DNA from: Streptomyces sp. NRRL S-646
GTDB lineage: Bacteria > Actinomycetota > Actinomycetes > Streptomycetales > Streptomycetaceae
Assembly: GCF_000720765.1 (NCBI RefSeq)
Contig: NZ_JODC01000012.1
Location: 124,001 to 188,000, forward strand
Direction: 5' to 3'
DNA length: 64,000 nt
The position numbers and the translations under genes are program-made. Numbering within the stretch: the first letter of the stretch is position 1; every line of letters begins with the position of its first letter. The notes beneath the pieces are model-generated. The model searched no databases. It saw only the letters and a list, made by a program, of their open reading frames with translations, and was not told the origin of the DNA. This document shows, piece by piece, positions 29,890 to 38,586 of this stretch.

Positions 29890-30282
29890 TCAAACAGCGG
29901 TCACCGGCTCCAGGAACTCCAGCCGGTTCCCCACGGGGTCCTCGGAGTAGAAGCGCCGATGGCCCGGCAGGTTCCCGTCCCACTCCACCTGCGTCCCGTG
30001 AGCCTGCAGCCGGGCGGCGTAACGCTCGATGTCGGTGACCCGCAGCCCGGGGTGGGCCTTCCTCGCGGGCCGACAGTGACATTTTCCGCCTCCGGCGGGG
30101 GCCGCCTCGACCCCCAGGTGCAGTTGCACGGCACCCGCCTGGAACCAGCACCCGCCCCGCGCCGCGAGCACATGCGGCTTGGGGATCTCGGTCATCCCGA
30201 GGACGTCGACGTAGTACGCCCGCAGCCGGTCCTCGGAGCCGGGCGGTGCGGCGAGCTGGACGTGGTCAATGGCGGTGATCAT
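29890..30282 (-). CDS. VOC / glyoxalase-fold protein (130 aa)
   Basis: A single vicinal-oxygen-chelate domain: AIDHVQLAAPPGSEDRLRAY, central GGCWFQAGAVQLHLGVE, then FYSEDPVGNRLEFLEPV. The first His (DHVQL), HLGVE and the Glu of NRLEF are in the usual metal-ligand positions. Substrate unknown. It has a strong site GGAGG before ATG 30282 and starts two bases after the tam stop, so the two form an operon. Confidence 0.87.
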   Translation of the reverse strand: MITAIDHVQLAAPPGSEDRLRAYYVDVLGMTEIPKPHVLAARGGCWFQAGAVQLHLGVEAAPAGGGKCHCRPARKAHPGLRVTDIERYAARLQAHGTQVEWDGNLPGHRRFYSEDPVGNRLEFLEPVTAV

Positions 30283-30284
30283 GG

Positions 30285-31097
30285 TCAGGCCTCCTTCACG
30301 GCCACCGCGAAGAGCCTGCGGAAGGGCAGCACCGTGCCGTACGGCGCGGTCGGGTAGGCCTCGCGCAGCAGGTCCCGGTACTCGGTGACGAAGGCGTCGC
30401 GGGCCTCGGGGTCGTCGCCGAGGACGGTGAGGGCGGGGCGCAGGCCGGTGCCCTTGACCCAGTCCAGGACCGGGTCCTCGCCCTGAAGGACGTGGAAGTA
30501 CGTCGTCTGCCACACGTCGGTCGCGCAGCCGAGGCGGGCGAGGCGGTCGAGGTAGGTGCCGGGGGTGTGGACGGAGTCCTCGTGGCGCAGGACGTCGGCG
30601 AGGCGGGGCTTCCAGCGGGGGGTGGCGGCCAGTTCGCGCATCAGGGCGTGCAGCGGGGCGTCGATGTTGTCCGGGACCTGGAAGGCGAAGGTGCCGCCGG
30701 GCTTGAGGGCGGCGATCCAGTCGGCGAAGCGGTCGGCGTGACCGGGCACCCAGTGGAGGGTGGCATTGCTGACGATCAGGTCGTACGGCTGTGCGGGCGC
30801 CCAGGTCCGTACGTCGGCGGGGGCGAAGTCGAGGCGGCCGCCGCCGGGGGTGGGGCCGGCGTGGTCGACGTGGGCCTTGTCCAGCATCTCGGGCGAGTTG
30901 TCGTAGCCGGTGATGTGGGCGGAGGGCCAGCGGTCGGCCAGGAAGACGGTGACGTTGCCCGGGCCGCAGCCCAGGTCGGCAATGCGGGGCGATTGCGTGG
31001 GCAGGGCCGGGATGCGGGCGAGGAGATCGGCGAAGGGGCGGGCGCGGTGGCCGGCGTGGCGGAGGTACTGGGTGGGGTCCCAGGTGGGGGTGCTCAT
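30285..31097 (-). CDS. tam: Trans-aconitate 2-methyltransferase-like SAM methyltransferase (270 aa)
   Basis: A class I SAM-dependent methyltransferase. Motif I is IADLGCGPGNVT (about 39-50), followed by ITGYDNSPEMLDKA and post-motif SNATLHWVPGHADRF. The N-terminal WDPTQYLRHAGHRARPFADLLARI matches the Tam family. Tam methylates trans-aconitate, relieving aconitase inhibition. It is first in a two-gene operon with the VOC protein and diverges from a MarR gene whose predicted operator lies between them. Confidence 0.88.
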   Translation of the reverse strand: MSTPTWDPTQYLRHAGHRARPFADLLARIPALPTQSPRIADLGCGPGNVTVFLADRWPSAHITGYDNSPEMLDKAHVDHAGPTPGGGRLDFAPADVRTWAPAQPYDLIVSNATLHWVPGHADRFADWIAALKPGGTFAFQVPDNIDAPLHALMRELAATPRWKPRLADVLRHEDSVHTPGTYLDRLARLGCATDVWQTTYFHVLQGEDPVLDWVKGTGLRPALTVLGDDPEARDAFVTEYRDLLREAYPTAPYGTVLPFRRLFAVAVKEA

Positions 31098-31120
31098 GTC
31101 TCCTACCTTCCCCGTCCACT

Positions 31121-31179
31121 TCTCTCGATGTCAAGAGACTTGATGTCAAGAGACTTCACATCGACACAACCACTACACT
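31121..31179. promoter_or_regulatory. MarR-type operators and leaderless MarR promoter
   Basis: Two adjacent palindromes: TCTCTCGATGTCAAGAGA (31121-31138, imperfect) and CTTGATGTCAAG (31139-31150; CTTGA-N2-TCAAG), together a tandem GATGTCAAGAGACTT duplication. Minus-strand TTGACA-like boxes inside them could drive tam. A -10 box TACACT at 31174-31179 ends seven bases before ATG 31187, so the MarR mRNA is probably leaderless. Confidence 0.6.
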
Positions 31180-31186
31180 GATCGTC

Positions 31187-31684
31187 ATGGAGGACGAGGT
31201 CGATCGACTGGTCGCAGCGTGGCGCCGGGAGCGTCCGGACCTCGACGTGGAACCGCTCGAGGTGCTCAGCCGGGTGAGCAGACTGGCCCGGCATCTGGAC
31301 CGGGCCCGCCGGCTGGCCTTCGCCGAGCACAGCCTGGAGCCCTGGGAGTTCGACGTGCTGACGGCGCTCAGGCGCGCGGGCACGCCGTACCAGCTCTCGC
31401 CGGGGCAGCTGCTGACGCAGACCCTGGTCACCTCGGGCACGATGACGAACCGCATCGACCGCCTGGCGAAAAAGGGCCTGGTGGAGCGGCTGCCCGACCC
31501 GAGCGACCGCCGCGGTGTGCTGGTGCGGCTGACGGACGAGGGCCGGGACCGCGCGGACCAGGCCCTGGCCGGACTGCTCGACCAGGAGCGCGCGATCCTC
31601 GCCGAGCTGTCGCGTGCCCAGCGCGGTGAACTCGCAGGGCTGCTACGCCAGCTGACCGCCCCGTTCGACAACATCCCCGGCTAG
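31187..31684 (+). CDS. MarR-family transcriptional regulator (165 aa)
   Basis: A winged-helix MarR protein: N-terminal dimer helices, recognition helix region LLTQTLVTSGTMTNRIDRLAKKGLVERLPD, and wing DPSDRRGVLVRLTDEG. It diverges from tam-VOC, with palindromes between, suggesting autoregulation and control of that operon. The last 12 codons and stop lie at the first copy of a 39-bp direct repeat (31643-31681). Confidence 0.92.
   Translation: MEDEVDRLVAAWRRERPDLDVEPLEVLSRVSRLARHLDRARRLAFAEHSLEPWEFDVLTALRRAGTPYQLSPGQLLTQTLVTSGTMTNRIDRLAKKGLVERLPDPSDRRGVLVRLTDEGRDRADQALAGLLDQERAILAELSRAQRGELAGLLRQLTAPFDNIPG
31643..31681 (+). repeat. 39-bp direct repeat, copy 1 (3' end of MarR gene)
   Basis: Identical over 39 bases to 31912-31950, offset 269 bases. 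It encodes the MarR C-terminus RQLTAPFDNIPG. Confidence 0.95.
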
Positions 31685-31745
31685 GCGCTCCGCTGGGAGA
31701 GCCGAATGGGTAGTGCCGCGAGGAGTCGTCGGCTGTCTGCGGCTT

Positions 31746-31838
31746 CGTTGTGGCTGGTCGCTCCCCCACTCTCGACTTCGCTCGAGCGGGGGGACCCCCA
31801 TCGCGGCGGTAGCCGCAAATCGGCACAGCCCCGCGCCC
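31746..31838 (-). repeat. Dispersed repeat R1, copy A, with a nested palindromic insert
   Basis: On the minus strand this reads AGGGGCGCGGGGCTGTGCCG then the GCGGC/GCCGC hairpin core, then, after a foreign 39-40-base segment, GCGACCAGCCACAA. Compared with the copy at 48965-49022, the bases GCCCA are replaced by the insert at about 31760-31799. Confidence 0.85.
31760..31798. repeat. Nested GC-rich palindromic element inside R1 copy A
   Basis: Arms TCCCCC and GGGGGGA flank a central CTCGACTTCGCTCGAG with a CTCGA/TCGAG stem. A related structure (CCCC-TGCTCT-CCA-AGAGCA-GGGG) occurs at 32691-32714, so this looks like a small mobile intergenic unit. Confidence 0.65.
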
Positions 31839-31911
31839 CTGATACGGCGTTGCCGCCCACCGGCGTTGATCAGGCGCTGCTGCTTTCCACCCGCCAGGGC
31901 CGGCCCCTCCC

Positions 31912-31950
31912 CTACGCCAGCTGACCGCCCCGTTCGACAACATCCCCGGC
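31912..31950 (+). repeat. 39-bp direct repeat, copy 2 (3' end of LuxR regulator gene)
   Basis: Identical to 31643-31681. On the minus strand it supplies the last 12 codons and stop of the LuxR-type regulator (GDVVERGGQLA-stop). Confidence 0.95.
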
Positions 31951-32679
31951 CAGATCGACCGGCCCCACGCCCGCGCGGCGCGCGAGCGCGACGGCGGCGA
32001 GCGTGGAGTGGACGCCCAGCTTGCCCAGGACGTTCTGCATATGGGTGCGGACGGTGTGCGGGGAGAGGAACAGGCGCTCGGCGACGGCCTTGCGCCCCAG
32101 CCCGGCGACCATGCACCTGAGCACTTCCCGCTCCCTCGGCGTGAGGGACTCCACCAGCCGCTCGCTCTCGGTGCGGTGCTTGCGCGCGGCCGTCAACTCC
32201 CTGAGGACGCCCGTGAGCAGGGCGGGCGGCAGATGTGTCTCGTCGCGCAGGACGCCCCGGATGACATTGAGCAGCCGGGACAGCGAGCAGTCCTTGGCGA
32301 CCCAGCCGGAGGCCCCGGCCTGCAGGGCGAGCGCGGCACGCCGCGGATCGTCCTTCTCGGCGAGGACGACGATCCGTACGCCGGGCTGCCCGGAACGCAC
32401 GCCGGCGACCAGCGAGATCCCGTCGACGAGCCCGTCCTCATTGCCTTCCTGGACGGGCACGGCGGGCCGTACGCCCGGCACGTTGCCCCCCAGGTCGGAG
32501 TCGACGAGCAGCACGTCGAACCGGCGGCCCTCGGCTGCCGCACGCTCCAGGCTGCGCAGCGCGGCGGGACCGCTGCCGGCCGCGGAGACGTCGACATCGG
32601 GCTCGGCCGCAAGAGCGGCGGCGAGCGACTCGGCGAAGATGCGATGGTCGTCGACGACCAGGACTCGGATGCGAACCAC
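31912..32679 (-). CDS. NarL/LuxR-family response regulator (255 aa)
   Basis: The receiver domain begins VRIRVLVVDDHRIFAESL, with acidic pocket D10-D11 and phospho-acceptor D60 (VLLVDSD). A loop of about 25 residues richer in Val/Pro/Gly (NVPGVRPAVPVQEGNEDGL) follows D60 and is longer than usual. The LuxR helix-turn-helix is LTPREREVLRCMVAGLGRKAVAERL then LSPHTVRTHMQNVLGKL. The start is GTG 32679, after AAGGGGG; the open frame to 32892 has no coding support. No kinase partner is adjacent. The C-terminal 12 residues come from the 39-bp repeat. Confidence 0.9.
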   Translation of the reverse strand: MVRIRVLVVDDHRIFAESLAAALAAEPDVDVSAAGSGPAALRSLERAAAEGRRFDVLLVDSDLGGNVPGVRPAVPVQEGNEDGLVDGISLVAGVRSGQPGVRIVVLAEKDDPRRAALALQAGASGWVAKDCSLSRLLNVIRGVLRDETHLPPALLTGVLRELTAARKHRTESERLVESLTPREREVLRCMVAGLGRKAVAERLFLSPHTVRTHMQNVLGKLGVHSTLAAVALARRAGVGPVDLAGDVVERGGQLA

Positions 32680-32979
32680 GAAACCCCCTTCCCCATGCTC
32701 TCCAAGAGCAGGGGATACCCCATTGTCGGGAGACGGCACGGGCGCAGGTACGGCGCCCGAAGCATCCCAGGTCGTCTGTGACCACCTGGGACCGGAACGG
32801 CACACCGCACGGCCGCCGCCGTGCGGAACTGCTACCCCCACTTCGGGCGTCGTACCCGACTGTCTCGCCCCCTGATCGGCACCGGCCCCCACCGGTGCTG
32901 CTCATCAGGGTACGGCCGGGGGCCGAGAGCGGAAGGTAATTTGCAGAACTGGCTGGCCGGCGCGTTTATCGTGAGCCGC
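32680..32979. promoter_or_regulatory. 300-bp divergent region LuxR regulator / GNAT gene
   Basis: It contains the hairpin TGCTCT-CCA-AGAGCA flanked by CCCC/GGGG (about 32691-32714), related to the nested element at 31760. On the plus strand TTGCAG (32941-32946) and TTTATC (32965-32970), 18 bases apart, form a candidate promoter ending nine bases before the GNAT ATG, so that transcript may be leaderless or nearly so. Nothing else is evident. Confidence 0.4.
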
Positions 32980-33423
32980 ATGTTTCGTCTTGAGACAGAA
33001 GTCGACAGGACCCGGCGCGATCTTCTCCGTTCCCGGCTGCGCGACACCAACACAAAGGCCTCCCCCGTGCTGCGCGCCCTGCGCAGAACCCCGGCCGAAC
33101 GTGAACGTCCGCTCCACGTCTGGGTGTTGGACGAGCAGGACGAGCTGGCCGCCGGCCTGGTGGGCCACACCTGGACGACCTGGCTGCACGTCGCGTATTT
33201 GTGGGTCGACGAGCGATGGCGGGGCGCGGGTCTTGGCTCACGGCTGCTGGCGGAGGCGGAACGGATCGCGCACGACGAACGGGGCTGCACATCGGTCCGG
33301 CTGGAGACCTGGGACTTCCAGGCGCCGGGGTTCTACAAGAAGCGGGGGTACGAGGTGGTGTGCGTCATCCCCGACTACCCGCCGGGGATCACGGAGTACA
33401 CCTTGACGAAGCAGCTGGGGTGA
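32980..33423 (+). CDS. GNAT-family N-acetyltransferase (147 aa)
   Basis: A single acetyl-CoA-binding GNAT domain. Strand beta4 and motif A are AYLWVDERWRGAGLGSRLLAEAERIA with the pyrophosphate loop RGAGLG; motif B is LETWDFQAPGFYKKRGYEVV. The substrate is unknown; size fits small-molecule or ribosomal-protein acetyltransferases. The start ATG 32980 (GTG 32971 possible) sits right after a plausible -10. The C-terminus is followed by R2 copy 2 and convergent galK. Confidence 0.88.
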   Translation: MFRLETEVDRTRRDLLRSRLRDTNTKASPVLRALRRTPAERERPLHVWVLDEQDELAAGLVGHTWTTWLHVAYLWVDERWRGAGLGSRLLAEAERIAHDERGCTSVRLETWDFQAPGFYKKRGYEVVCVIPDYPPGITEYTLTKQLG

Positions 33424-33430
33424 CACCAAT

Positions 33431-33501
33431 CAGCCCGTCCGGCGTTTGAGGACGAGGCCGTTCAGGCCGAAAGGCGGGGGTCTGGGGGCGGCAGCCCCCA
33501 G
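33431..33501 (+). repeat. Dispersed intergenic repeat R2, copy 2 (terminator hairpin)
   Basis: Near-identical to the complement of 2319-2387. The 3' end is a perfect hairpin CTGGGGGC-N4-GCCCCCAG at 33482-33501, eight bases from the galK stop, so it probably terminates both the GNAT gene and the gal operon. Confidence 0.88.
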
Positions 33502-33508
33502 AGAGGGC

Positions 33509-34663
33509 TCAGCTCAAGCGCCGCGCACCTGCCGAAGGCACCGCTTCGAACACCCTCGGAGCCGCGTAACCGCCGGAGGCAAATGCCTCCTCGACCGCCT
33601 TGGTGATGGTGTCCACGTCGGACGCCTCCGCCAGGACGATCGCCGAGCCGCCGAAGCCGCCGCCGGTCATGCGGGCGCCGAGGGCGCCGGAGGCAAGGGC
33701 CGTGTCGACGACCAGGTCCAGTTCGGGGCAGGAGATGCGGAAGTCGTCGCGCAGGGACGCGTGGCCGGCGATCAGAACCGGGCCGATCGCCCGGGTCTCG
33801 CCCGCCTCCAGCAGGGCGACGGTCTTCTCCACCCGCTCGTCCTCGGTGACGATGTGGCGGACCAGGCGGACCGCCTCCTCGTCGTCACCGAGACGGGCGA
33901 GGGCCGCGTCCAGGTCGGCGTAGGGGACGTCCCGCAGCGCGTCCACGCCCAGCAGCGCCGCGCCCCGCTCGCAGCCCGCGCGGCGCTTGCCGTACTCGCC
34001 GTCGCTGTGGGCGTGCTTGACGCGGGTGTCCACGACCAGCAGCCGCATGCCCTCCGCGGCCAGGTCGAAGGGGATCTGCTTCTGGGAGAGGTCGCGGGTG
34101 TCGAGGAAGAGTGCGTGGCCCTCCTCGCAGCAGGCGGAGGCCGTCTGGTCCATGATGCCGGTGGGGGCGCCGACGTAGACGTTCTCGGCGCGCTGGCACA
34201 GGCGGGCCAACTGCCAGCGCTGCAGGCCCAGTTCGAAGAGGTCGTTCAGTGCGAGGACCACGACCACCTCGAGCGCCGCCGAGGAGGACAGGCCCGCGCC
34301 GGACGGGACCGTCGACGACAGGTGGATGTCCGCGCCGGTCACCGCGTGGCCGGCCTCGCGCAGGGCCCAGACGACACCCGCCGGGTAGGCCGTCCAGTTG
34401 CGGTCCGACTCCGGGGTCAGGTCGTCGAGGCGCAGCTCCACGACCCCGCCCTCGACGTCCGCCGAGTGCAGGCGCAGGACGCCGTCCGTGCGGCGCGAGA
34501 CCGCCGCCACCGCCGTGTGCGGCAGCGCGAAGGGCATCACGAAGCCGTCGTTGTAGTCGGTGTGCTCACCGATGAGGTTGACGCGGCCCGGCGCCGACCA
34601 GACACCTTCGGGCGCGGCTGCGTAGAGCTCCACGAAACCGTCCCGCACCTGCTGTGCCTGCAC
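33509..34663 (-). CDS. galK: Galactokinase (384 aa)
   Basis: GalK phosphorylates galactose in the Leloir pathway. Seen: galactokinase signature GRVNLIGEHTDYNDGFV (about 23-39), GHMP ATP loop VPSGAGLSSSAALEV, and C-terminal MTGGGFGGSAIVL. The start GTG 34663 follows GGGAG and shares one base with the galE stop (TAGTG), indicating translational coupling. It is the last gene of galT-galE-galK. Confidence 0.97.
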   Translation of the reverse strand: MQAQQVRDGFVELYAAAPEGVWSAPGRVNLIGEHTDYNDGFVMPFALPHTAVAAVSRRTDGVLRLHSADVEGGVVELRLDDLTPESDRNWTAYPAGVVWALREAGHAVTGADIHLSSTVPSGAGLSSSAALEVVVVLALNDLFELGLQRWQLARLCQRAENVYVGAPTGIMDQTASACCEEGHALFLDTRDLSQKQIPFDLAAEGMRLLVVDTRVKHAHSDGEYGKRRAGCERGAALLGVDALRDVPYADLDAALARLGDDEEAVRLVRHIVTEDERVEKTVALLEAGETRAIGPVLIAGHASLRDDFRISCPELDLVVDTALASGALGARMTGGGFGGSAIVLAEASDVDTITKAVEEAFASGGYAAPRVFEAVPSAGARRLS

Positions 34664-35637
34664 TACTGCTCCCTTGCTGTGCTGATGGCCCGCGCGAACT
34701 CCCACGCGTCCGCGACGATTCCCGCGAGGTCCGCGCGGGACGGGTTCCAGCCCAGCTTCTCGCGGGCCGTGGCGGCCGAGGCCACCAGGACCGCCGGGTC
34801 ACCGCCGCGGCGCGGGGCCACGACCTCCGGGATCGGGTGGCCGGTGACCTGCCGGACCGTCTCGATGACCTGGCGGACCGAGAAGCCCTCGCCGTTACCC
34901 AGGTTGCAGATGAGGTGCTCGCCCGGGGTGGCGGCCTGCAGCGCGAGCAGGTGGGCGTCGGCGAGGTCCGCGACGTGGATGTAGTCACGGACGCAGGTGC
35001 CGTCCGGGGTCGGGTAGTCGTCGCCGAAGACGGAGATCGCGTCCCGCCTGCCCTGCGCGACCTGCAGCACCAGCGGGATCAGGTGCGACTCGGGGTCGTG
35101 GCGCTCGCCCTGCTTGCCATAGGCGCCCGCCACGTTGAAGTAGCGCAGGGAGACCGCGCCCAGGCCGTGGGCCGCCGCCTCGCCGGTGATCATGTGGTCG
35201 ACGGCGAGCTTCGAGGCGCCGTAGGGGTTGGTCGGCGAGGTGGGCGCCGACTCGACGATCGGGACCTCCTTCGGCTCGCCGTACGTGGCCGCCGTGGAGG
35301 AGAAGACCAGCTTGCGGACGCCCGCCTCGCGCATCGCGCCGAGCAGCGCCATGGTGCCGGCGACGTTGTTGTCCCAGTACTTCTCGGGCTTCACGACCGA
35401 CTCGCCGACCTGCGAGAACGCGGCGAAGTGCAGAACCGCGTCGTAGGAGGAGTCCAGCCATTTGGCGGCATCGCGGATGTCGCCCTCGATGAAGGCGGCG
35501 CCCGCCGGGACCCCCTCGCGGAAGCCGGTCGACAGGTTGTCGAGGACCGTGACCTCGTGGCCCGCCTCCAGCAGATGCTGGGCGACCACACTGCCCACAT
35601 AGCCCGCGCCCCCGGTGACCAGGTACTTACCGCTCAT
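34663..35637 (-). CDS. galE: UDP-glucose 4-epimerase (324 aa)
   Basis: GalE interconverts UDP-galactose and UDP-glucose. The NAD-binding motif GGAGYVG is at the N-terminus, and the catalytic Y-x3-K is in NPYGASK with the Ser/Thr of FSSTAATYG. The start ATG 35637 overlaps the galT stop by one base (TGATG), so a TTG three bases earlier is not needed. Middle gene of the gal operon. Confidence 0.97.
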   Translation of the reverse strand: MSGKYLVTGGAGYVGSVVAQHLLEAGHEVTVLDNLSTGFREGVPAGAAFIEGDIRDAAKWLDSSYDAVLHFAAFSQVGESVVKPEKYWDNNVAGTMALLGAMREAGVRKLVFSSTAATYGEPKEVPIVESAPTSPTNPYGASKLAVDHMITGEAAAHGLGAVSLRYFNVAGAYGKQGERHDPESHLIPLVLQVAQGRRDAISVFGDDYPTPDGTCVRDYIHVADLADAHLLALQAATPGEHLICNLGNGEGFSVRQVIETVRQVTGHPIPEVVAPRRGGDPAVLVASAATAREKLGWNPSRADLAGIVADAWEFARAISTAREQ

Positions 35638-36695
35638 CAACTCGCTACCTCTCGCAGTCGCTCGGCCGCGCGCTCCGGCGGCACGTCGTTGATGAACACA
35701 TTCATGCCGGACTCGGAACCCGCGAGGAACTTCAGCTTGCCGGAGGTTCGGCGGATGGTGAAAAGCTCGAGGTGGAGCGCGAAGTCGTCACGGTTGACGC
35801 CCTCGAACTCCTCCAGCGCGCCGAACGGGGCCTGGTGCCAGGCCGCGATGTAGGGCGTGGGCGGTTCACCTTCGCCGAAGATCCGGTCGAAGCGCCTCAA
35901 GAGTTCCAGATAGACCTTGGGGAACTCTGTGCGCGCCTCCTCGTCCAGGCCGAGCAGGTCGGGCACACGGCGCTTCGGGTACAGGTGGACCTCGTACGGC
36001 CAGTGCGCCGCGTACGGCACGAACGCCAGCCAGTGTTCACCCTCCAGGACGACCCGCTCACCGGCGAGTTCGCTCTCCAGGACGGCGTCGAAGAGGTTCT
36101 CCCCGCCCGTCGCCTCCTTGTGCTGGGCGAGCTGGCGCAACATCAGGGCGGTGCGGGGCGTGGTGAACGGGTAGGCGTAGATCTGGCCGTGCGGATGTCC
36201 GAGTGTCACGCCGATCTCCGCGCCCCGGTTCTCGAAGCAGAACACCTGCTCCACGGAGGGGAGATGCGACAGCTCGGACGTACGGTCCGTCCAGGCCTCC
36301 AGGACCAGCGCCGCCTGCTCCTCGGTGAGGTCGGCGAAGGACGCGTTGTGGTCGGAAGTGAAGCAGACGACCTCGCAGCGGCCCGAGTCGCCGGCCAGGG
36401 AGGGGAAGCGGTTCTCGAAGACGACGACGTCGTACGACGAGTCCGGGATCTCGCTCAGCCGGCCGTCCCGGGAGGGGCACAGCGGGCACTCGTCGGCCGG
36501 CGGGTGGTAGGTGCGGCCCTGGCGGTGCGAGGCGACGGCGATGGCGTCGCCGAGCAGCGGGTCACGGCGGATCTCGGAGGACGTGACGGTCCGCTCCAGC
36601 GGGCGCAGGTCCACCGCGTCGCGCACGTTGTCGTCGCGCAGGTCGTAGTAGATCAACTCGCGACCGTCGGCCAGGCGGGTCGAGGTCTTCTTCAC
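35637..36695 (-). CDS. galT: Galactose-1-phosphate uridylyltransferase (352 aa)
   Basis: GalT exchanges UMP between UDP-glucose and galactose-1-phosphate. Seen: zinc-type [14 protein letters not shown], and the active-site HPH of [10 protein letters not shown], where the second His is uridylylated. The start GTG 36695 follows GGGAG at seven bases. It is the first gene of galT-galE-galK and diverges from a sugar symporter. Confidence 0.96.
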   Translation of the reverse strand: MKKTSTRLADGRELIYYDLRDDNVRDAVDLRPLERTVTSSEIRRDPLLGDAIAVASHRQGRTYHPPADECPLCPSRDGRLSEIPDSSYDVVVFENRFPSLAGDSGRCEVVCFTSDHNASFADLTEEQAALVLEAWTDRTSELSHLPSVEQVFCFENRGAEIGVTLGHPHGQIYAYPFTTPRTALMLRQLAQHKEATGGENLFDAVLESELAGERVVLEGEHWLAFVPYAAHWPYEVHLYPKRRVPDLLGLDEEARTEFPKVYLELLRRFDRIFGEGEPPTPYIAAWHQAPFGALEEFEGVNRDDFALHLELFTIRRTSGKLKFLAGSESGMNVFINDVPPERAAERLREVAS

Positions 36696-36873
36696 TGCGG
36701 ACTCCCTATTCGAGCCACATCAATCATCAAACAGAACCAAACACATTGGAACACGCACCCCCCCATCCGTCAACATCACAATCCAACAAAGAGCATCAAC
36801 GGAAGTGTTCAATTACTGAACACGCAGGCGTAGGTTCCGCTCTGGATCAGTTCACGCGACGAAGCGAGTACTT
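36696..36873. promoter_or_regulatory. gal divergent control region
   Basis: This is unusually AT-rich for the window. Near galT there are repeated TGTTTG/TGATTGATG-like blocks on the minus strand (about 36715-36750), reminiscent of the hexamer operator described for the S. lividans galP1 promoter. Nearer the symporter is a perfect inverted repeat GTGTTCA-N5-TGAACAC at 36805-36823, a strong operator candidate. Confidence 0.6.
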
Positions 36874-38565
36874 ATGCAAACCCCCACATACCAGGCCATG
36901 GAGCTGGCCGCCGAGCTACGACTCCCCACGAACGGGCTCGACTACACGATCCTCGCCATCTACTTCGCCGTCGTCCTCGGCATCGGATTCGCCGCCCGCA
37001 GATCGGTGAAGACCAGCCTCGACTTCTTCCTCTCCGGGCGCTCCCTGCCCGCCTGGATCACCGGTCTCGCATTCATCTCGGCCAACCTGGCCGCCACCGA
37101 GATCCTGGGCATGGCCGCAAACAGCGCGCAGTACGGCGCCTACACCGTGCACTGGTACTGGATCGGCGCCATCCCCGCCATGGTCTTCCTCGGCCTGGTG
37201 ATGATGCCCTTCTACTACGGAAGCAAGGTGCGCTCGGTCCCCGAGATGCTGCTGCTCCGTTTCGACAAGTGGGCACATCTGCTCAGTTCGATCCTGTTCG
37301 CGTTTGCCGCCATCCTGATCGCCGGTGTGAACCTCTACGCCCTCGCCATCGTCGTCGAGGCGCTGCTGGGCTGGCCGCAGTGGGTGGCCATCGTGGTCGC
37401 CGGCGCCTTCGTGCTGGCGTACATCACGCTCGGCGGCCTGTCGTCGGCGATCTACAACGAGGTGCTGCAGTTCTTCGTGATCCTCGCGGCGCTGATCCCG
37501 ATCGTGGTGCTGGGTCTGAAGAAGGTCGGCGGTTGGGGCGGGCTGACCGACAAGCTCACCGCGACCCACGGCGCGAACTTCACCACGGCGTGGGGAGGCA
37601 CCGGCATCGGCAGCAGCAACCCGCTCGGCGCCAACTGGCTGACCATCGTGCTCGGCCTCGGTTTCGTGCTGTCCTTCGGCTACTGGACGACGAACTTCGC
37701 CGAGGTGCAGCGCGCCCTGTCCGCGAAGAACCTCTCCGCAGGGCAGCGCACCCCGCTGATCGCCGCGTACCCGAAGATCTTCATCGTGTTCCTGGTGATG
37801 ATCCCGGGTCTGGTCGCCGCCGCGATCGTGCCGGGCTTCGGCACCTCCAAGTCCGGCTACCAGTACAACGACGCCATCCCCTACCTGATGCAGGAACTGC
37901 TGCCCAACGGCGTCCTCGGCATCGCCGTGACCGGACTGCTCGCCGCGTTCATGGCGGGCATGGCGGCCAACGTGTCGTCCTTCAACACCGTGTTCACCAA
38001 CGACATCTGGGCCCGGTACGTGATCAAGGGCCGCGAGGACGGCTACTACGTCCGCTTCGGCCGCCTGATCACGGTGGTCGGCGTCTGCGCCTCGGTCGGC
38101 ACGGCCTTCCTGGCCTCGTCGTTCTCGAACATCATGAGCTACCTCCAGACGCTGTTCTCCTTCTTCAACGTGCCGATGTTCGTCGTCTTCATCGTCGGCA
38201 TGTTCTGGAAGCGCGCGTCCGCGAGGTCCGGCTTCTGGGGTCTGCTCGCGGGCACCGTGGCCGCGATGGTGAACTACTTCGTGATCTACAAGAGGGGCAT
38301 CATCGACATCCCCTCCGACCAGGGCGCCAACTTCGTCTCCGCGATCGTCGGCTTCGTCGCCGGCGCGGTGGTGATGGTGGTCGTGTCCCTGTTCACCCGG
38401 CCCAAGCCGGCCGAGGAACTCCAGGGCCTGGTCTACGGCACCACCTCGCCCGGCATGTCCGAGCCGCCCGCCGCCGGAGACGACGCCTGGTACCGCCGGC
38501 CGGCCCTGCTGGGCTGGGGCGCGGTCGTCCTCGCAGCCGCCTGCTACATCCCGTTCTCGTTCTGA
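36874..38565 (+). CDS. Sodium:solute symporter, probable galactose/sugar carrier (563 aa)
   Basis: An SSS-family transporter of the SGLT/vSGLT branch with about 14 helices. Seen: FFLSGRSLPAWITGLAFISANLAATEILGMA in the first helices, the Na-site region AYITLGGLSSAIYNEVLQFF, and MAGMAANVSSFNTVFTNDIW. Divergence from galTEK with shared control DNA supports galactose uptake. The start ATG 36874 has no clear ribosome site; ATG 36898 is an alternative. A small membrane protein gene follows. Confidence 0.93.
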   Translation: MQTPTYQAMELAAELRLPTNGLDYTILAIYFAVVLGIGFAARRSVKTSLDFFLSGRSLPAWITGLAFISANLAATEILGMAANSAQYGAYTVHWYWIGAIPAMVFLGLVMMPFYYGSKVRSVPEMLLLRFDKWAHLLSSILFAFAAILIAGVNLYALAIVVEALLGWPQWVAIVVAGAFVLAYITLGGLSSAIYNEVLQFFVILAALIPIVVLGLKKVGGWGGLTDKLTATHGANFTTAWGGTGIGSSNPLGANWLTIVLGLGFVLSFGYWTTNFAEVQRALSAKNLSAGQRTPLIAAYPKIFIVFLVMIPGLVAAAIVPGFGTSKSGYQYNDAIPYLMQELLPNGVLGIAVTGLLAAFMAGMAANVSSFNTVFTNDIWARYVIKGREDGYYVRFGRLITVVGVCASVGTAFLASSFSNIMSYLQTLFSFFNVPMFVVFIVGMFWKRASARSGFWGLLAGTVAAMVNYFVIYKRGIIDIPSDQGANFVSAIVGFVAGAVVMVVVSLFTRPKPAEELQGLVYGTTSPGMSEPPAAGDDAWYRRPALLGWGAVVLAAACYIPFSF

Positions 38566-38586
38566 ACGCGGGAGGATTGAAGAGTC

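Noticed and set aside
34249..34575. Arg/Pro-rich plus-strand frame within galK
   Set aside because: It is a shadow frame antisense to a complete galactokinase.
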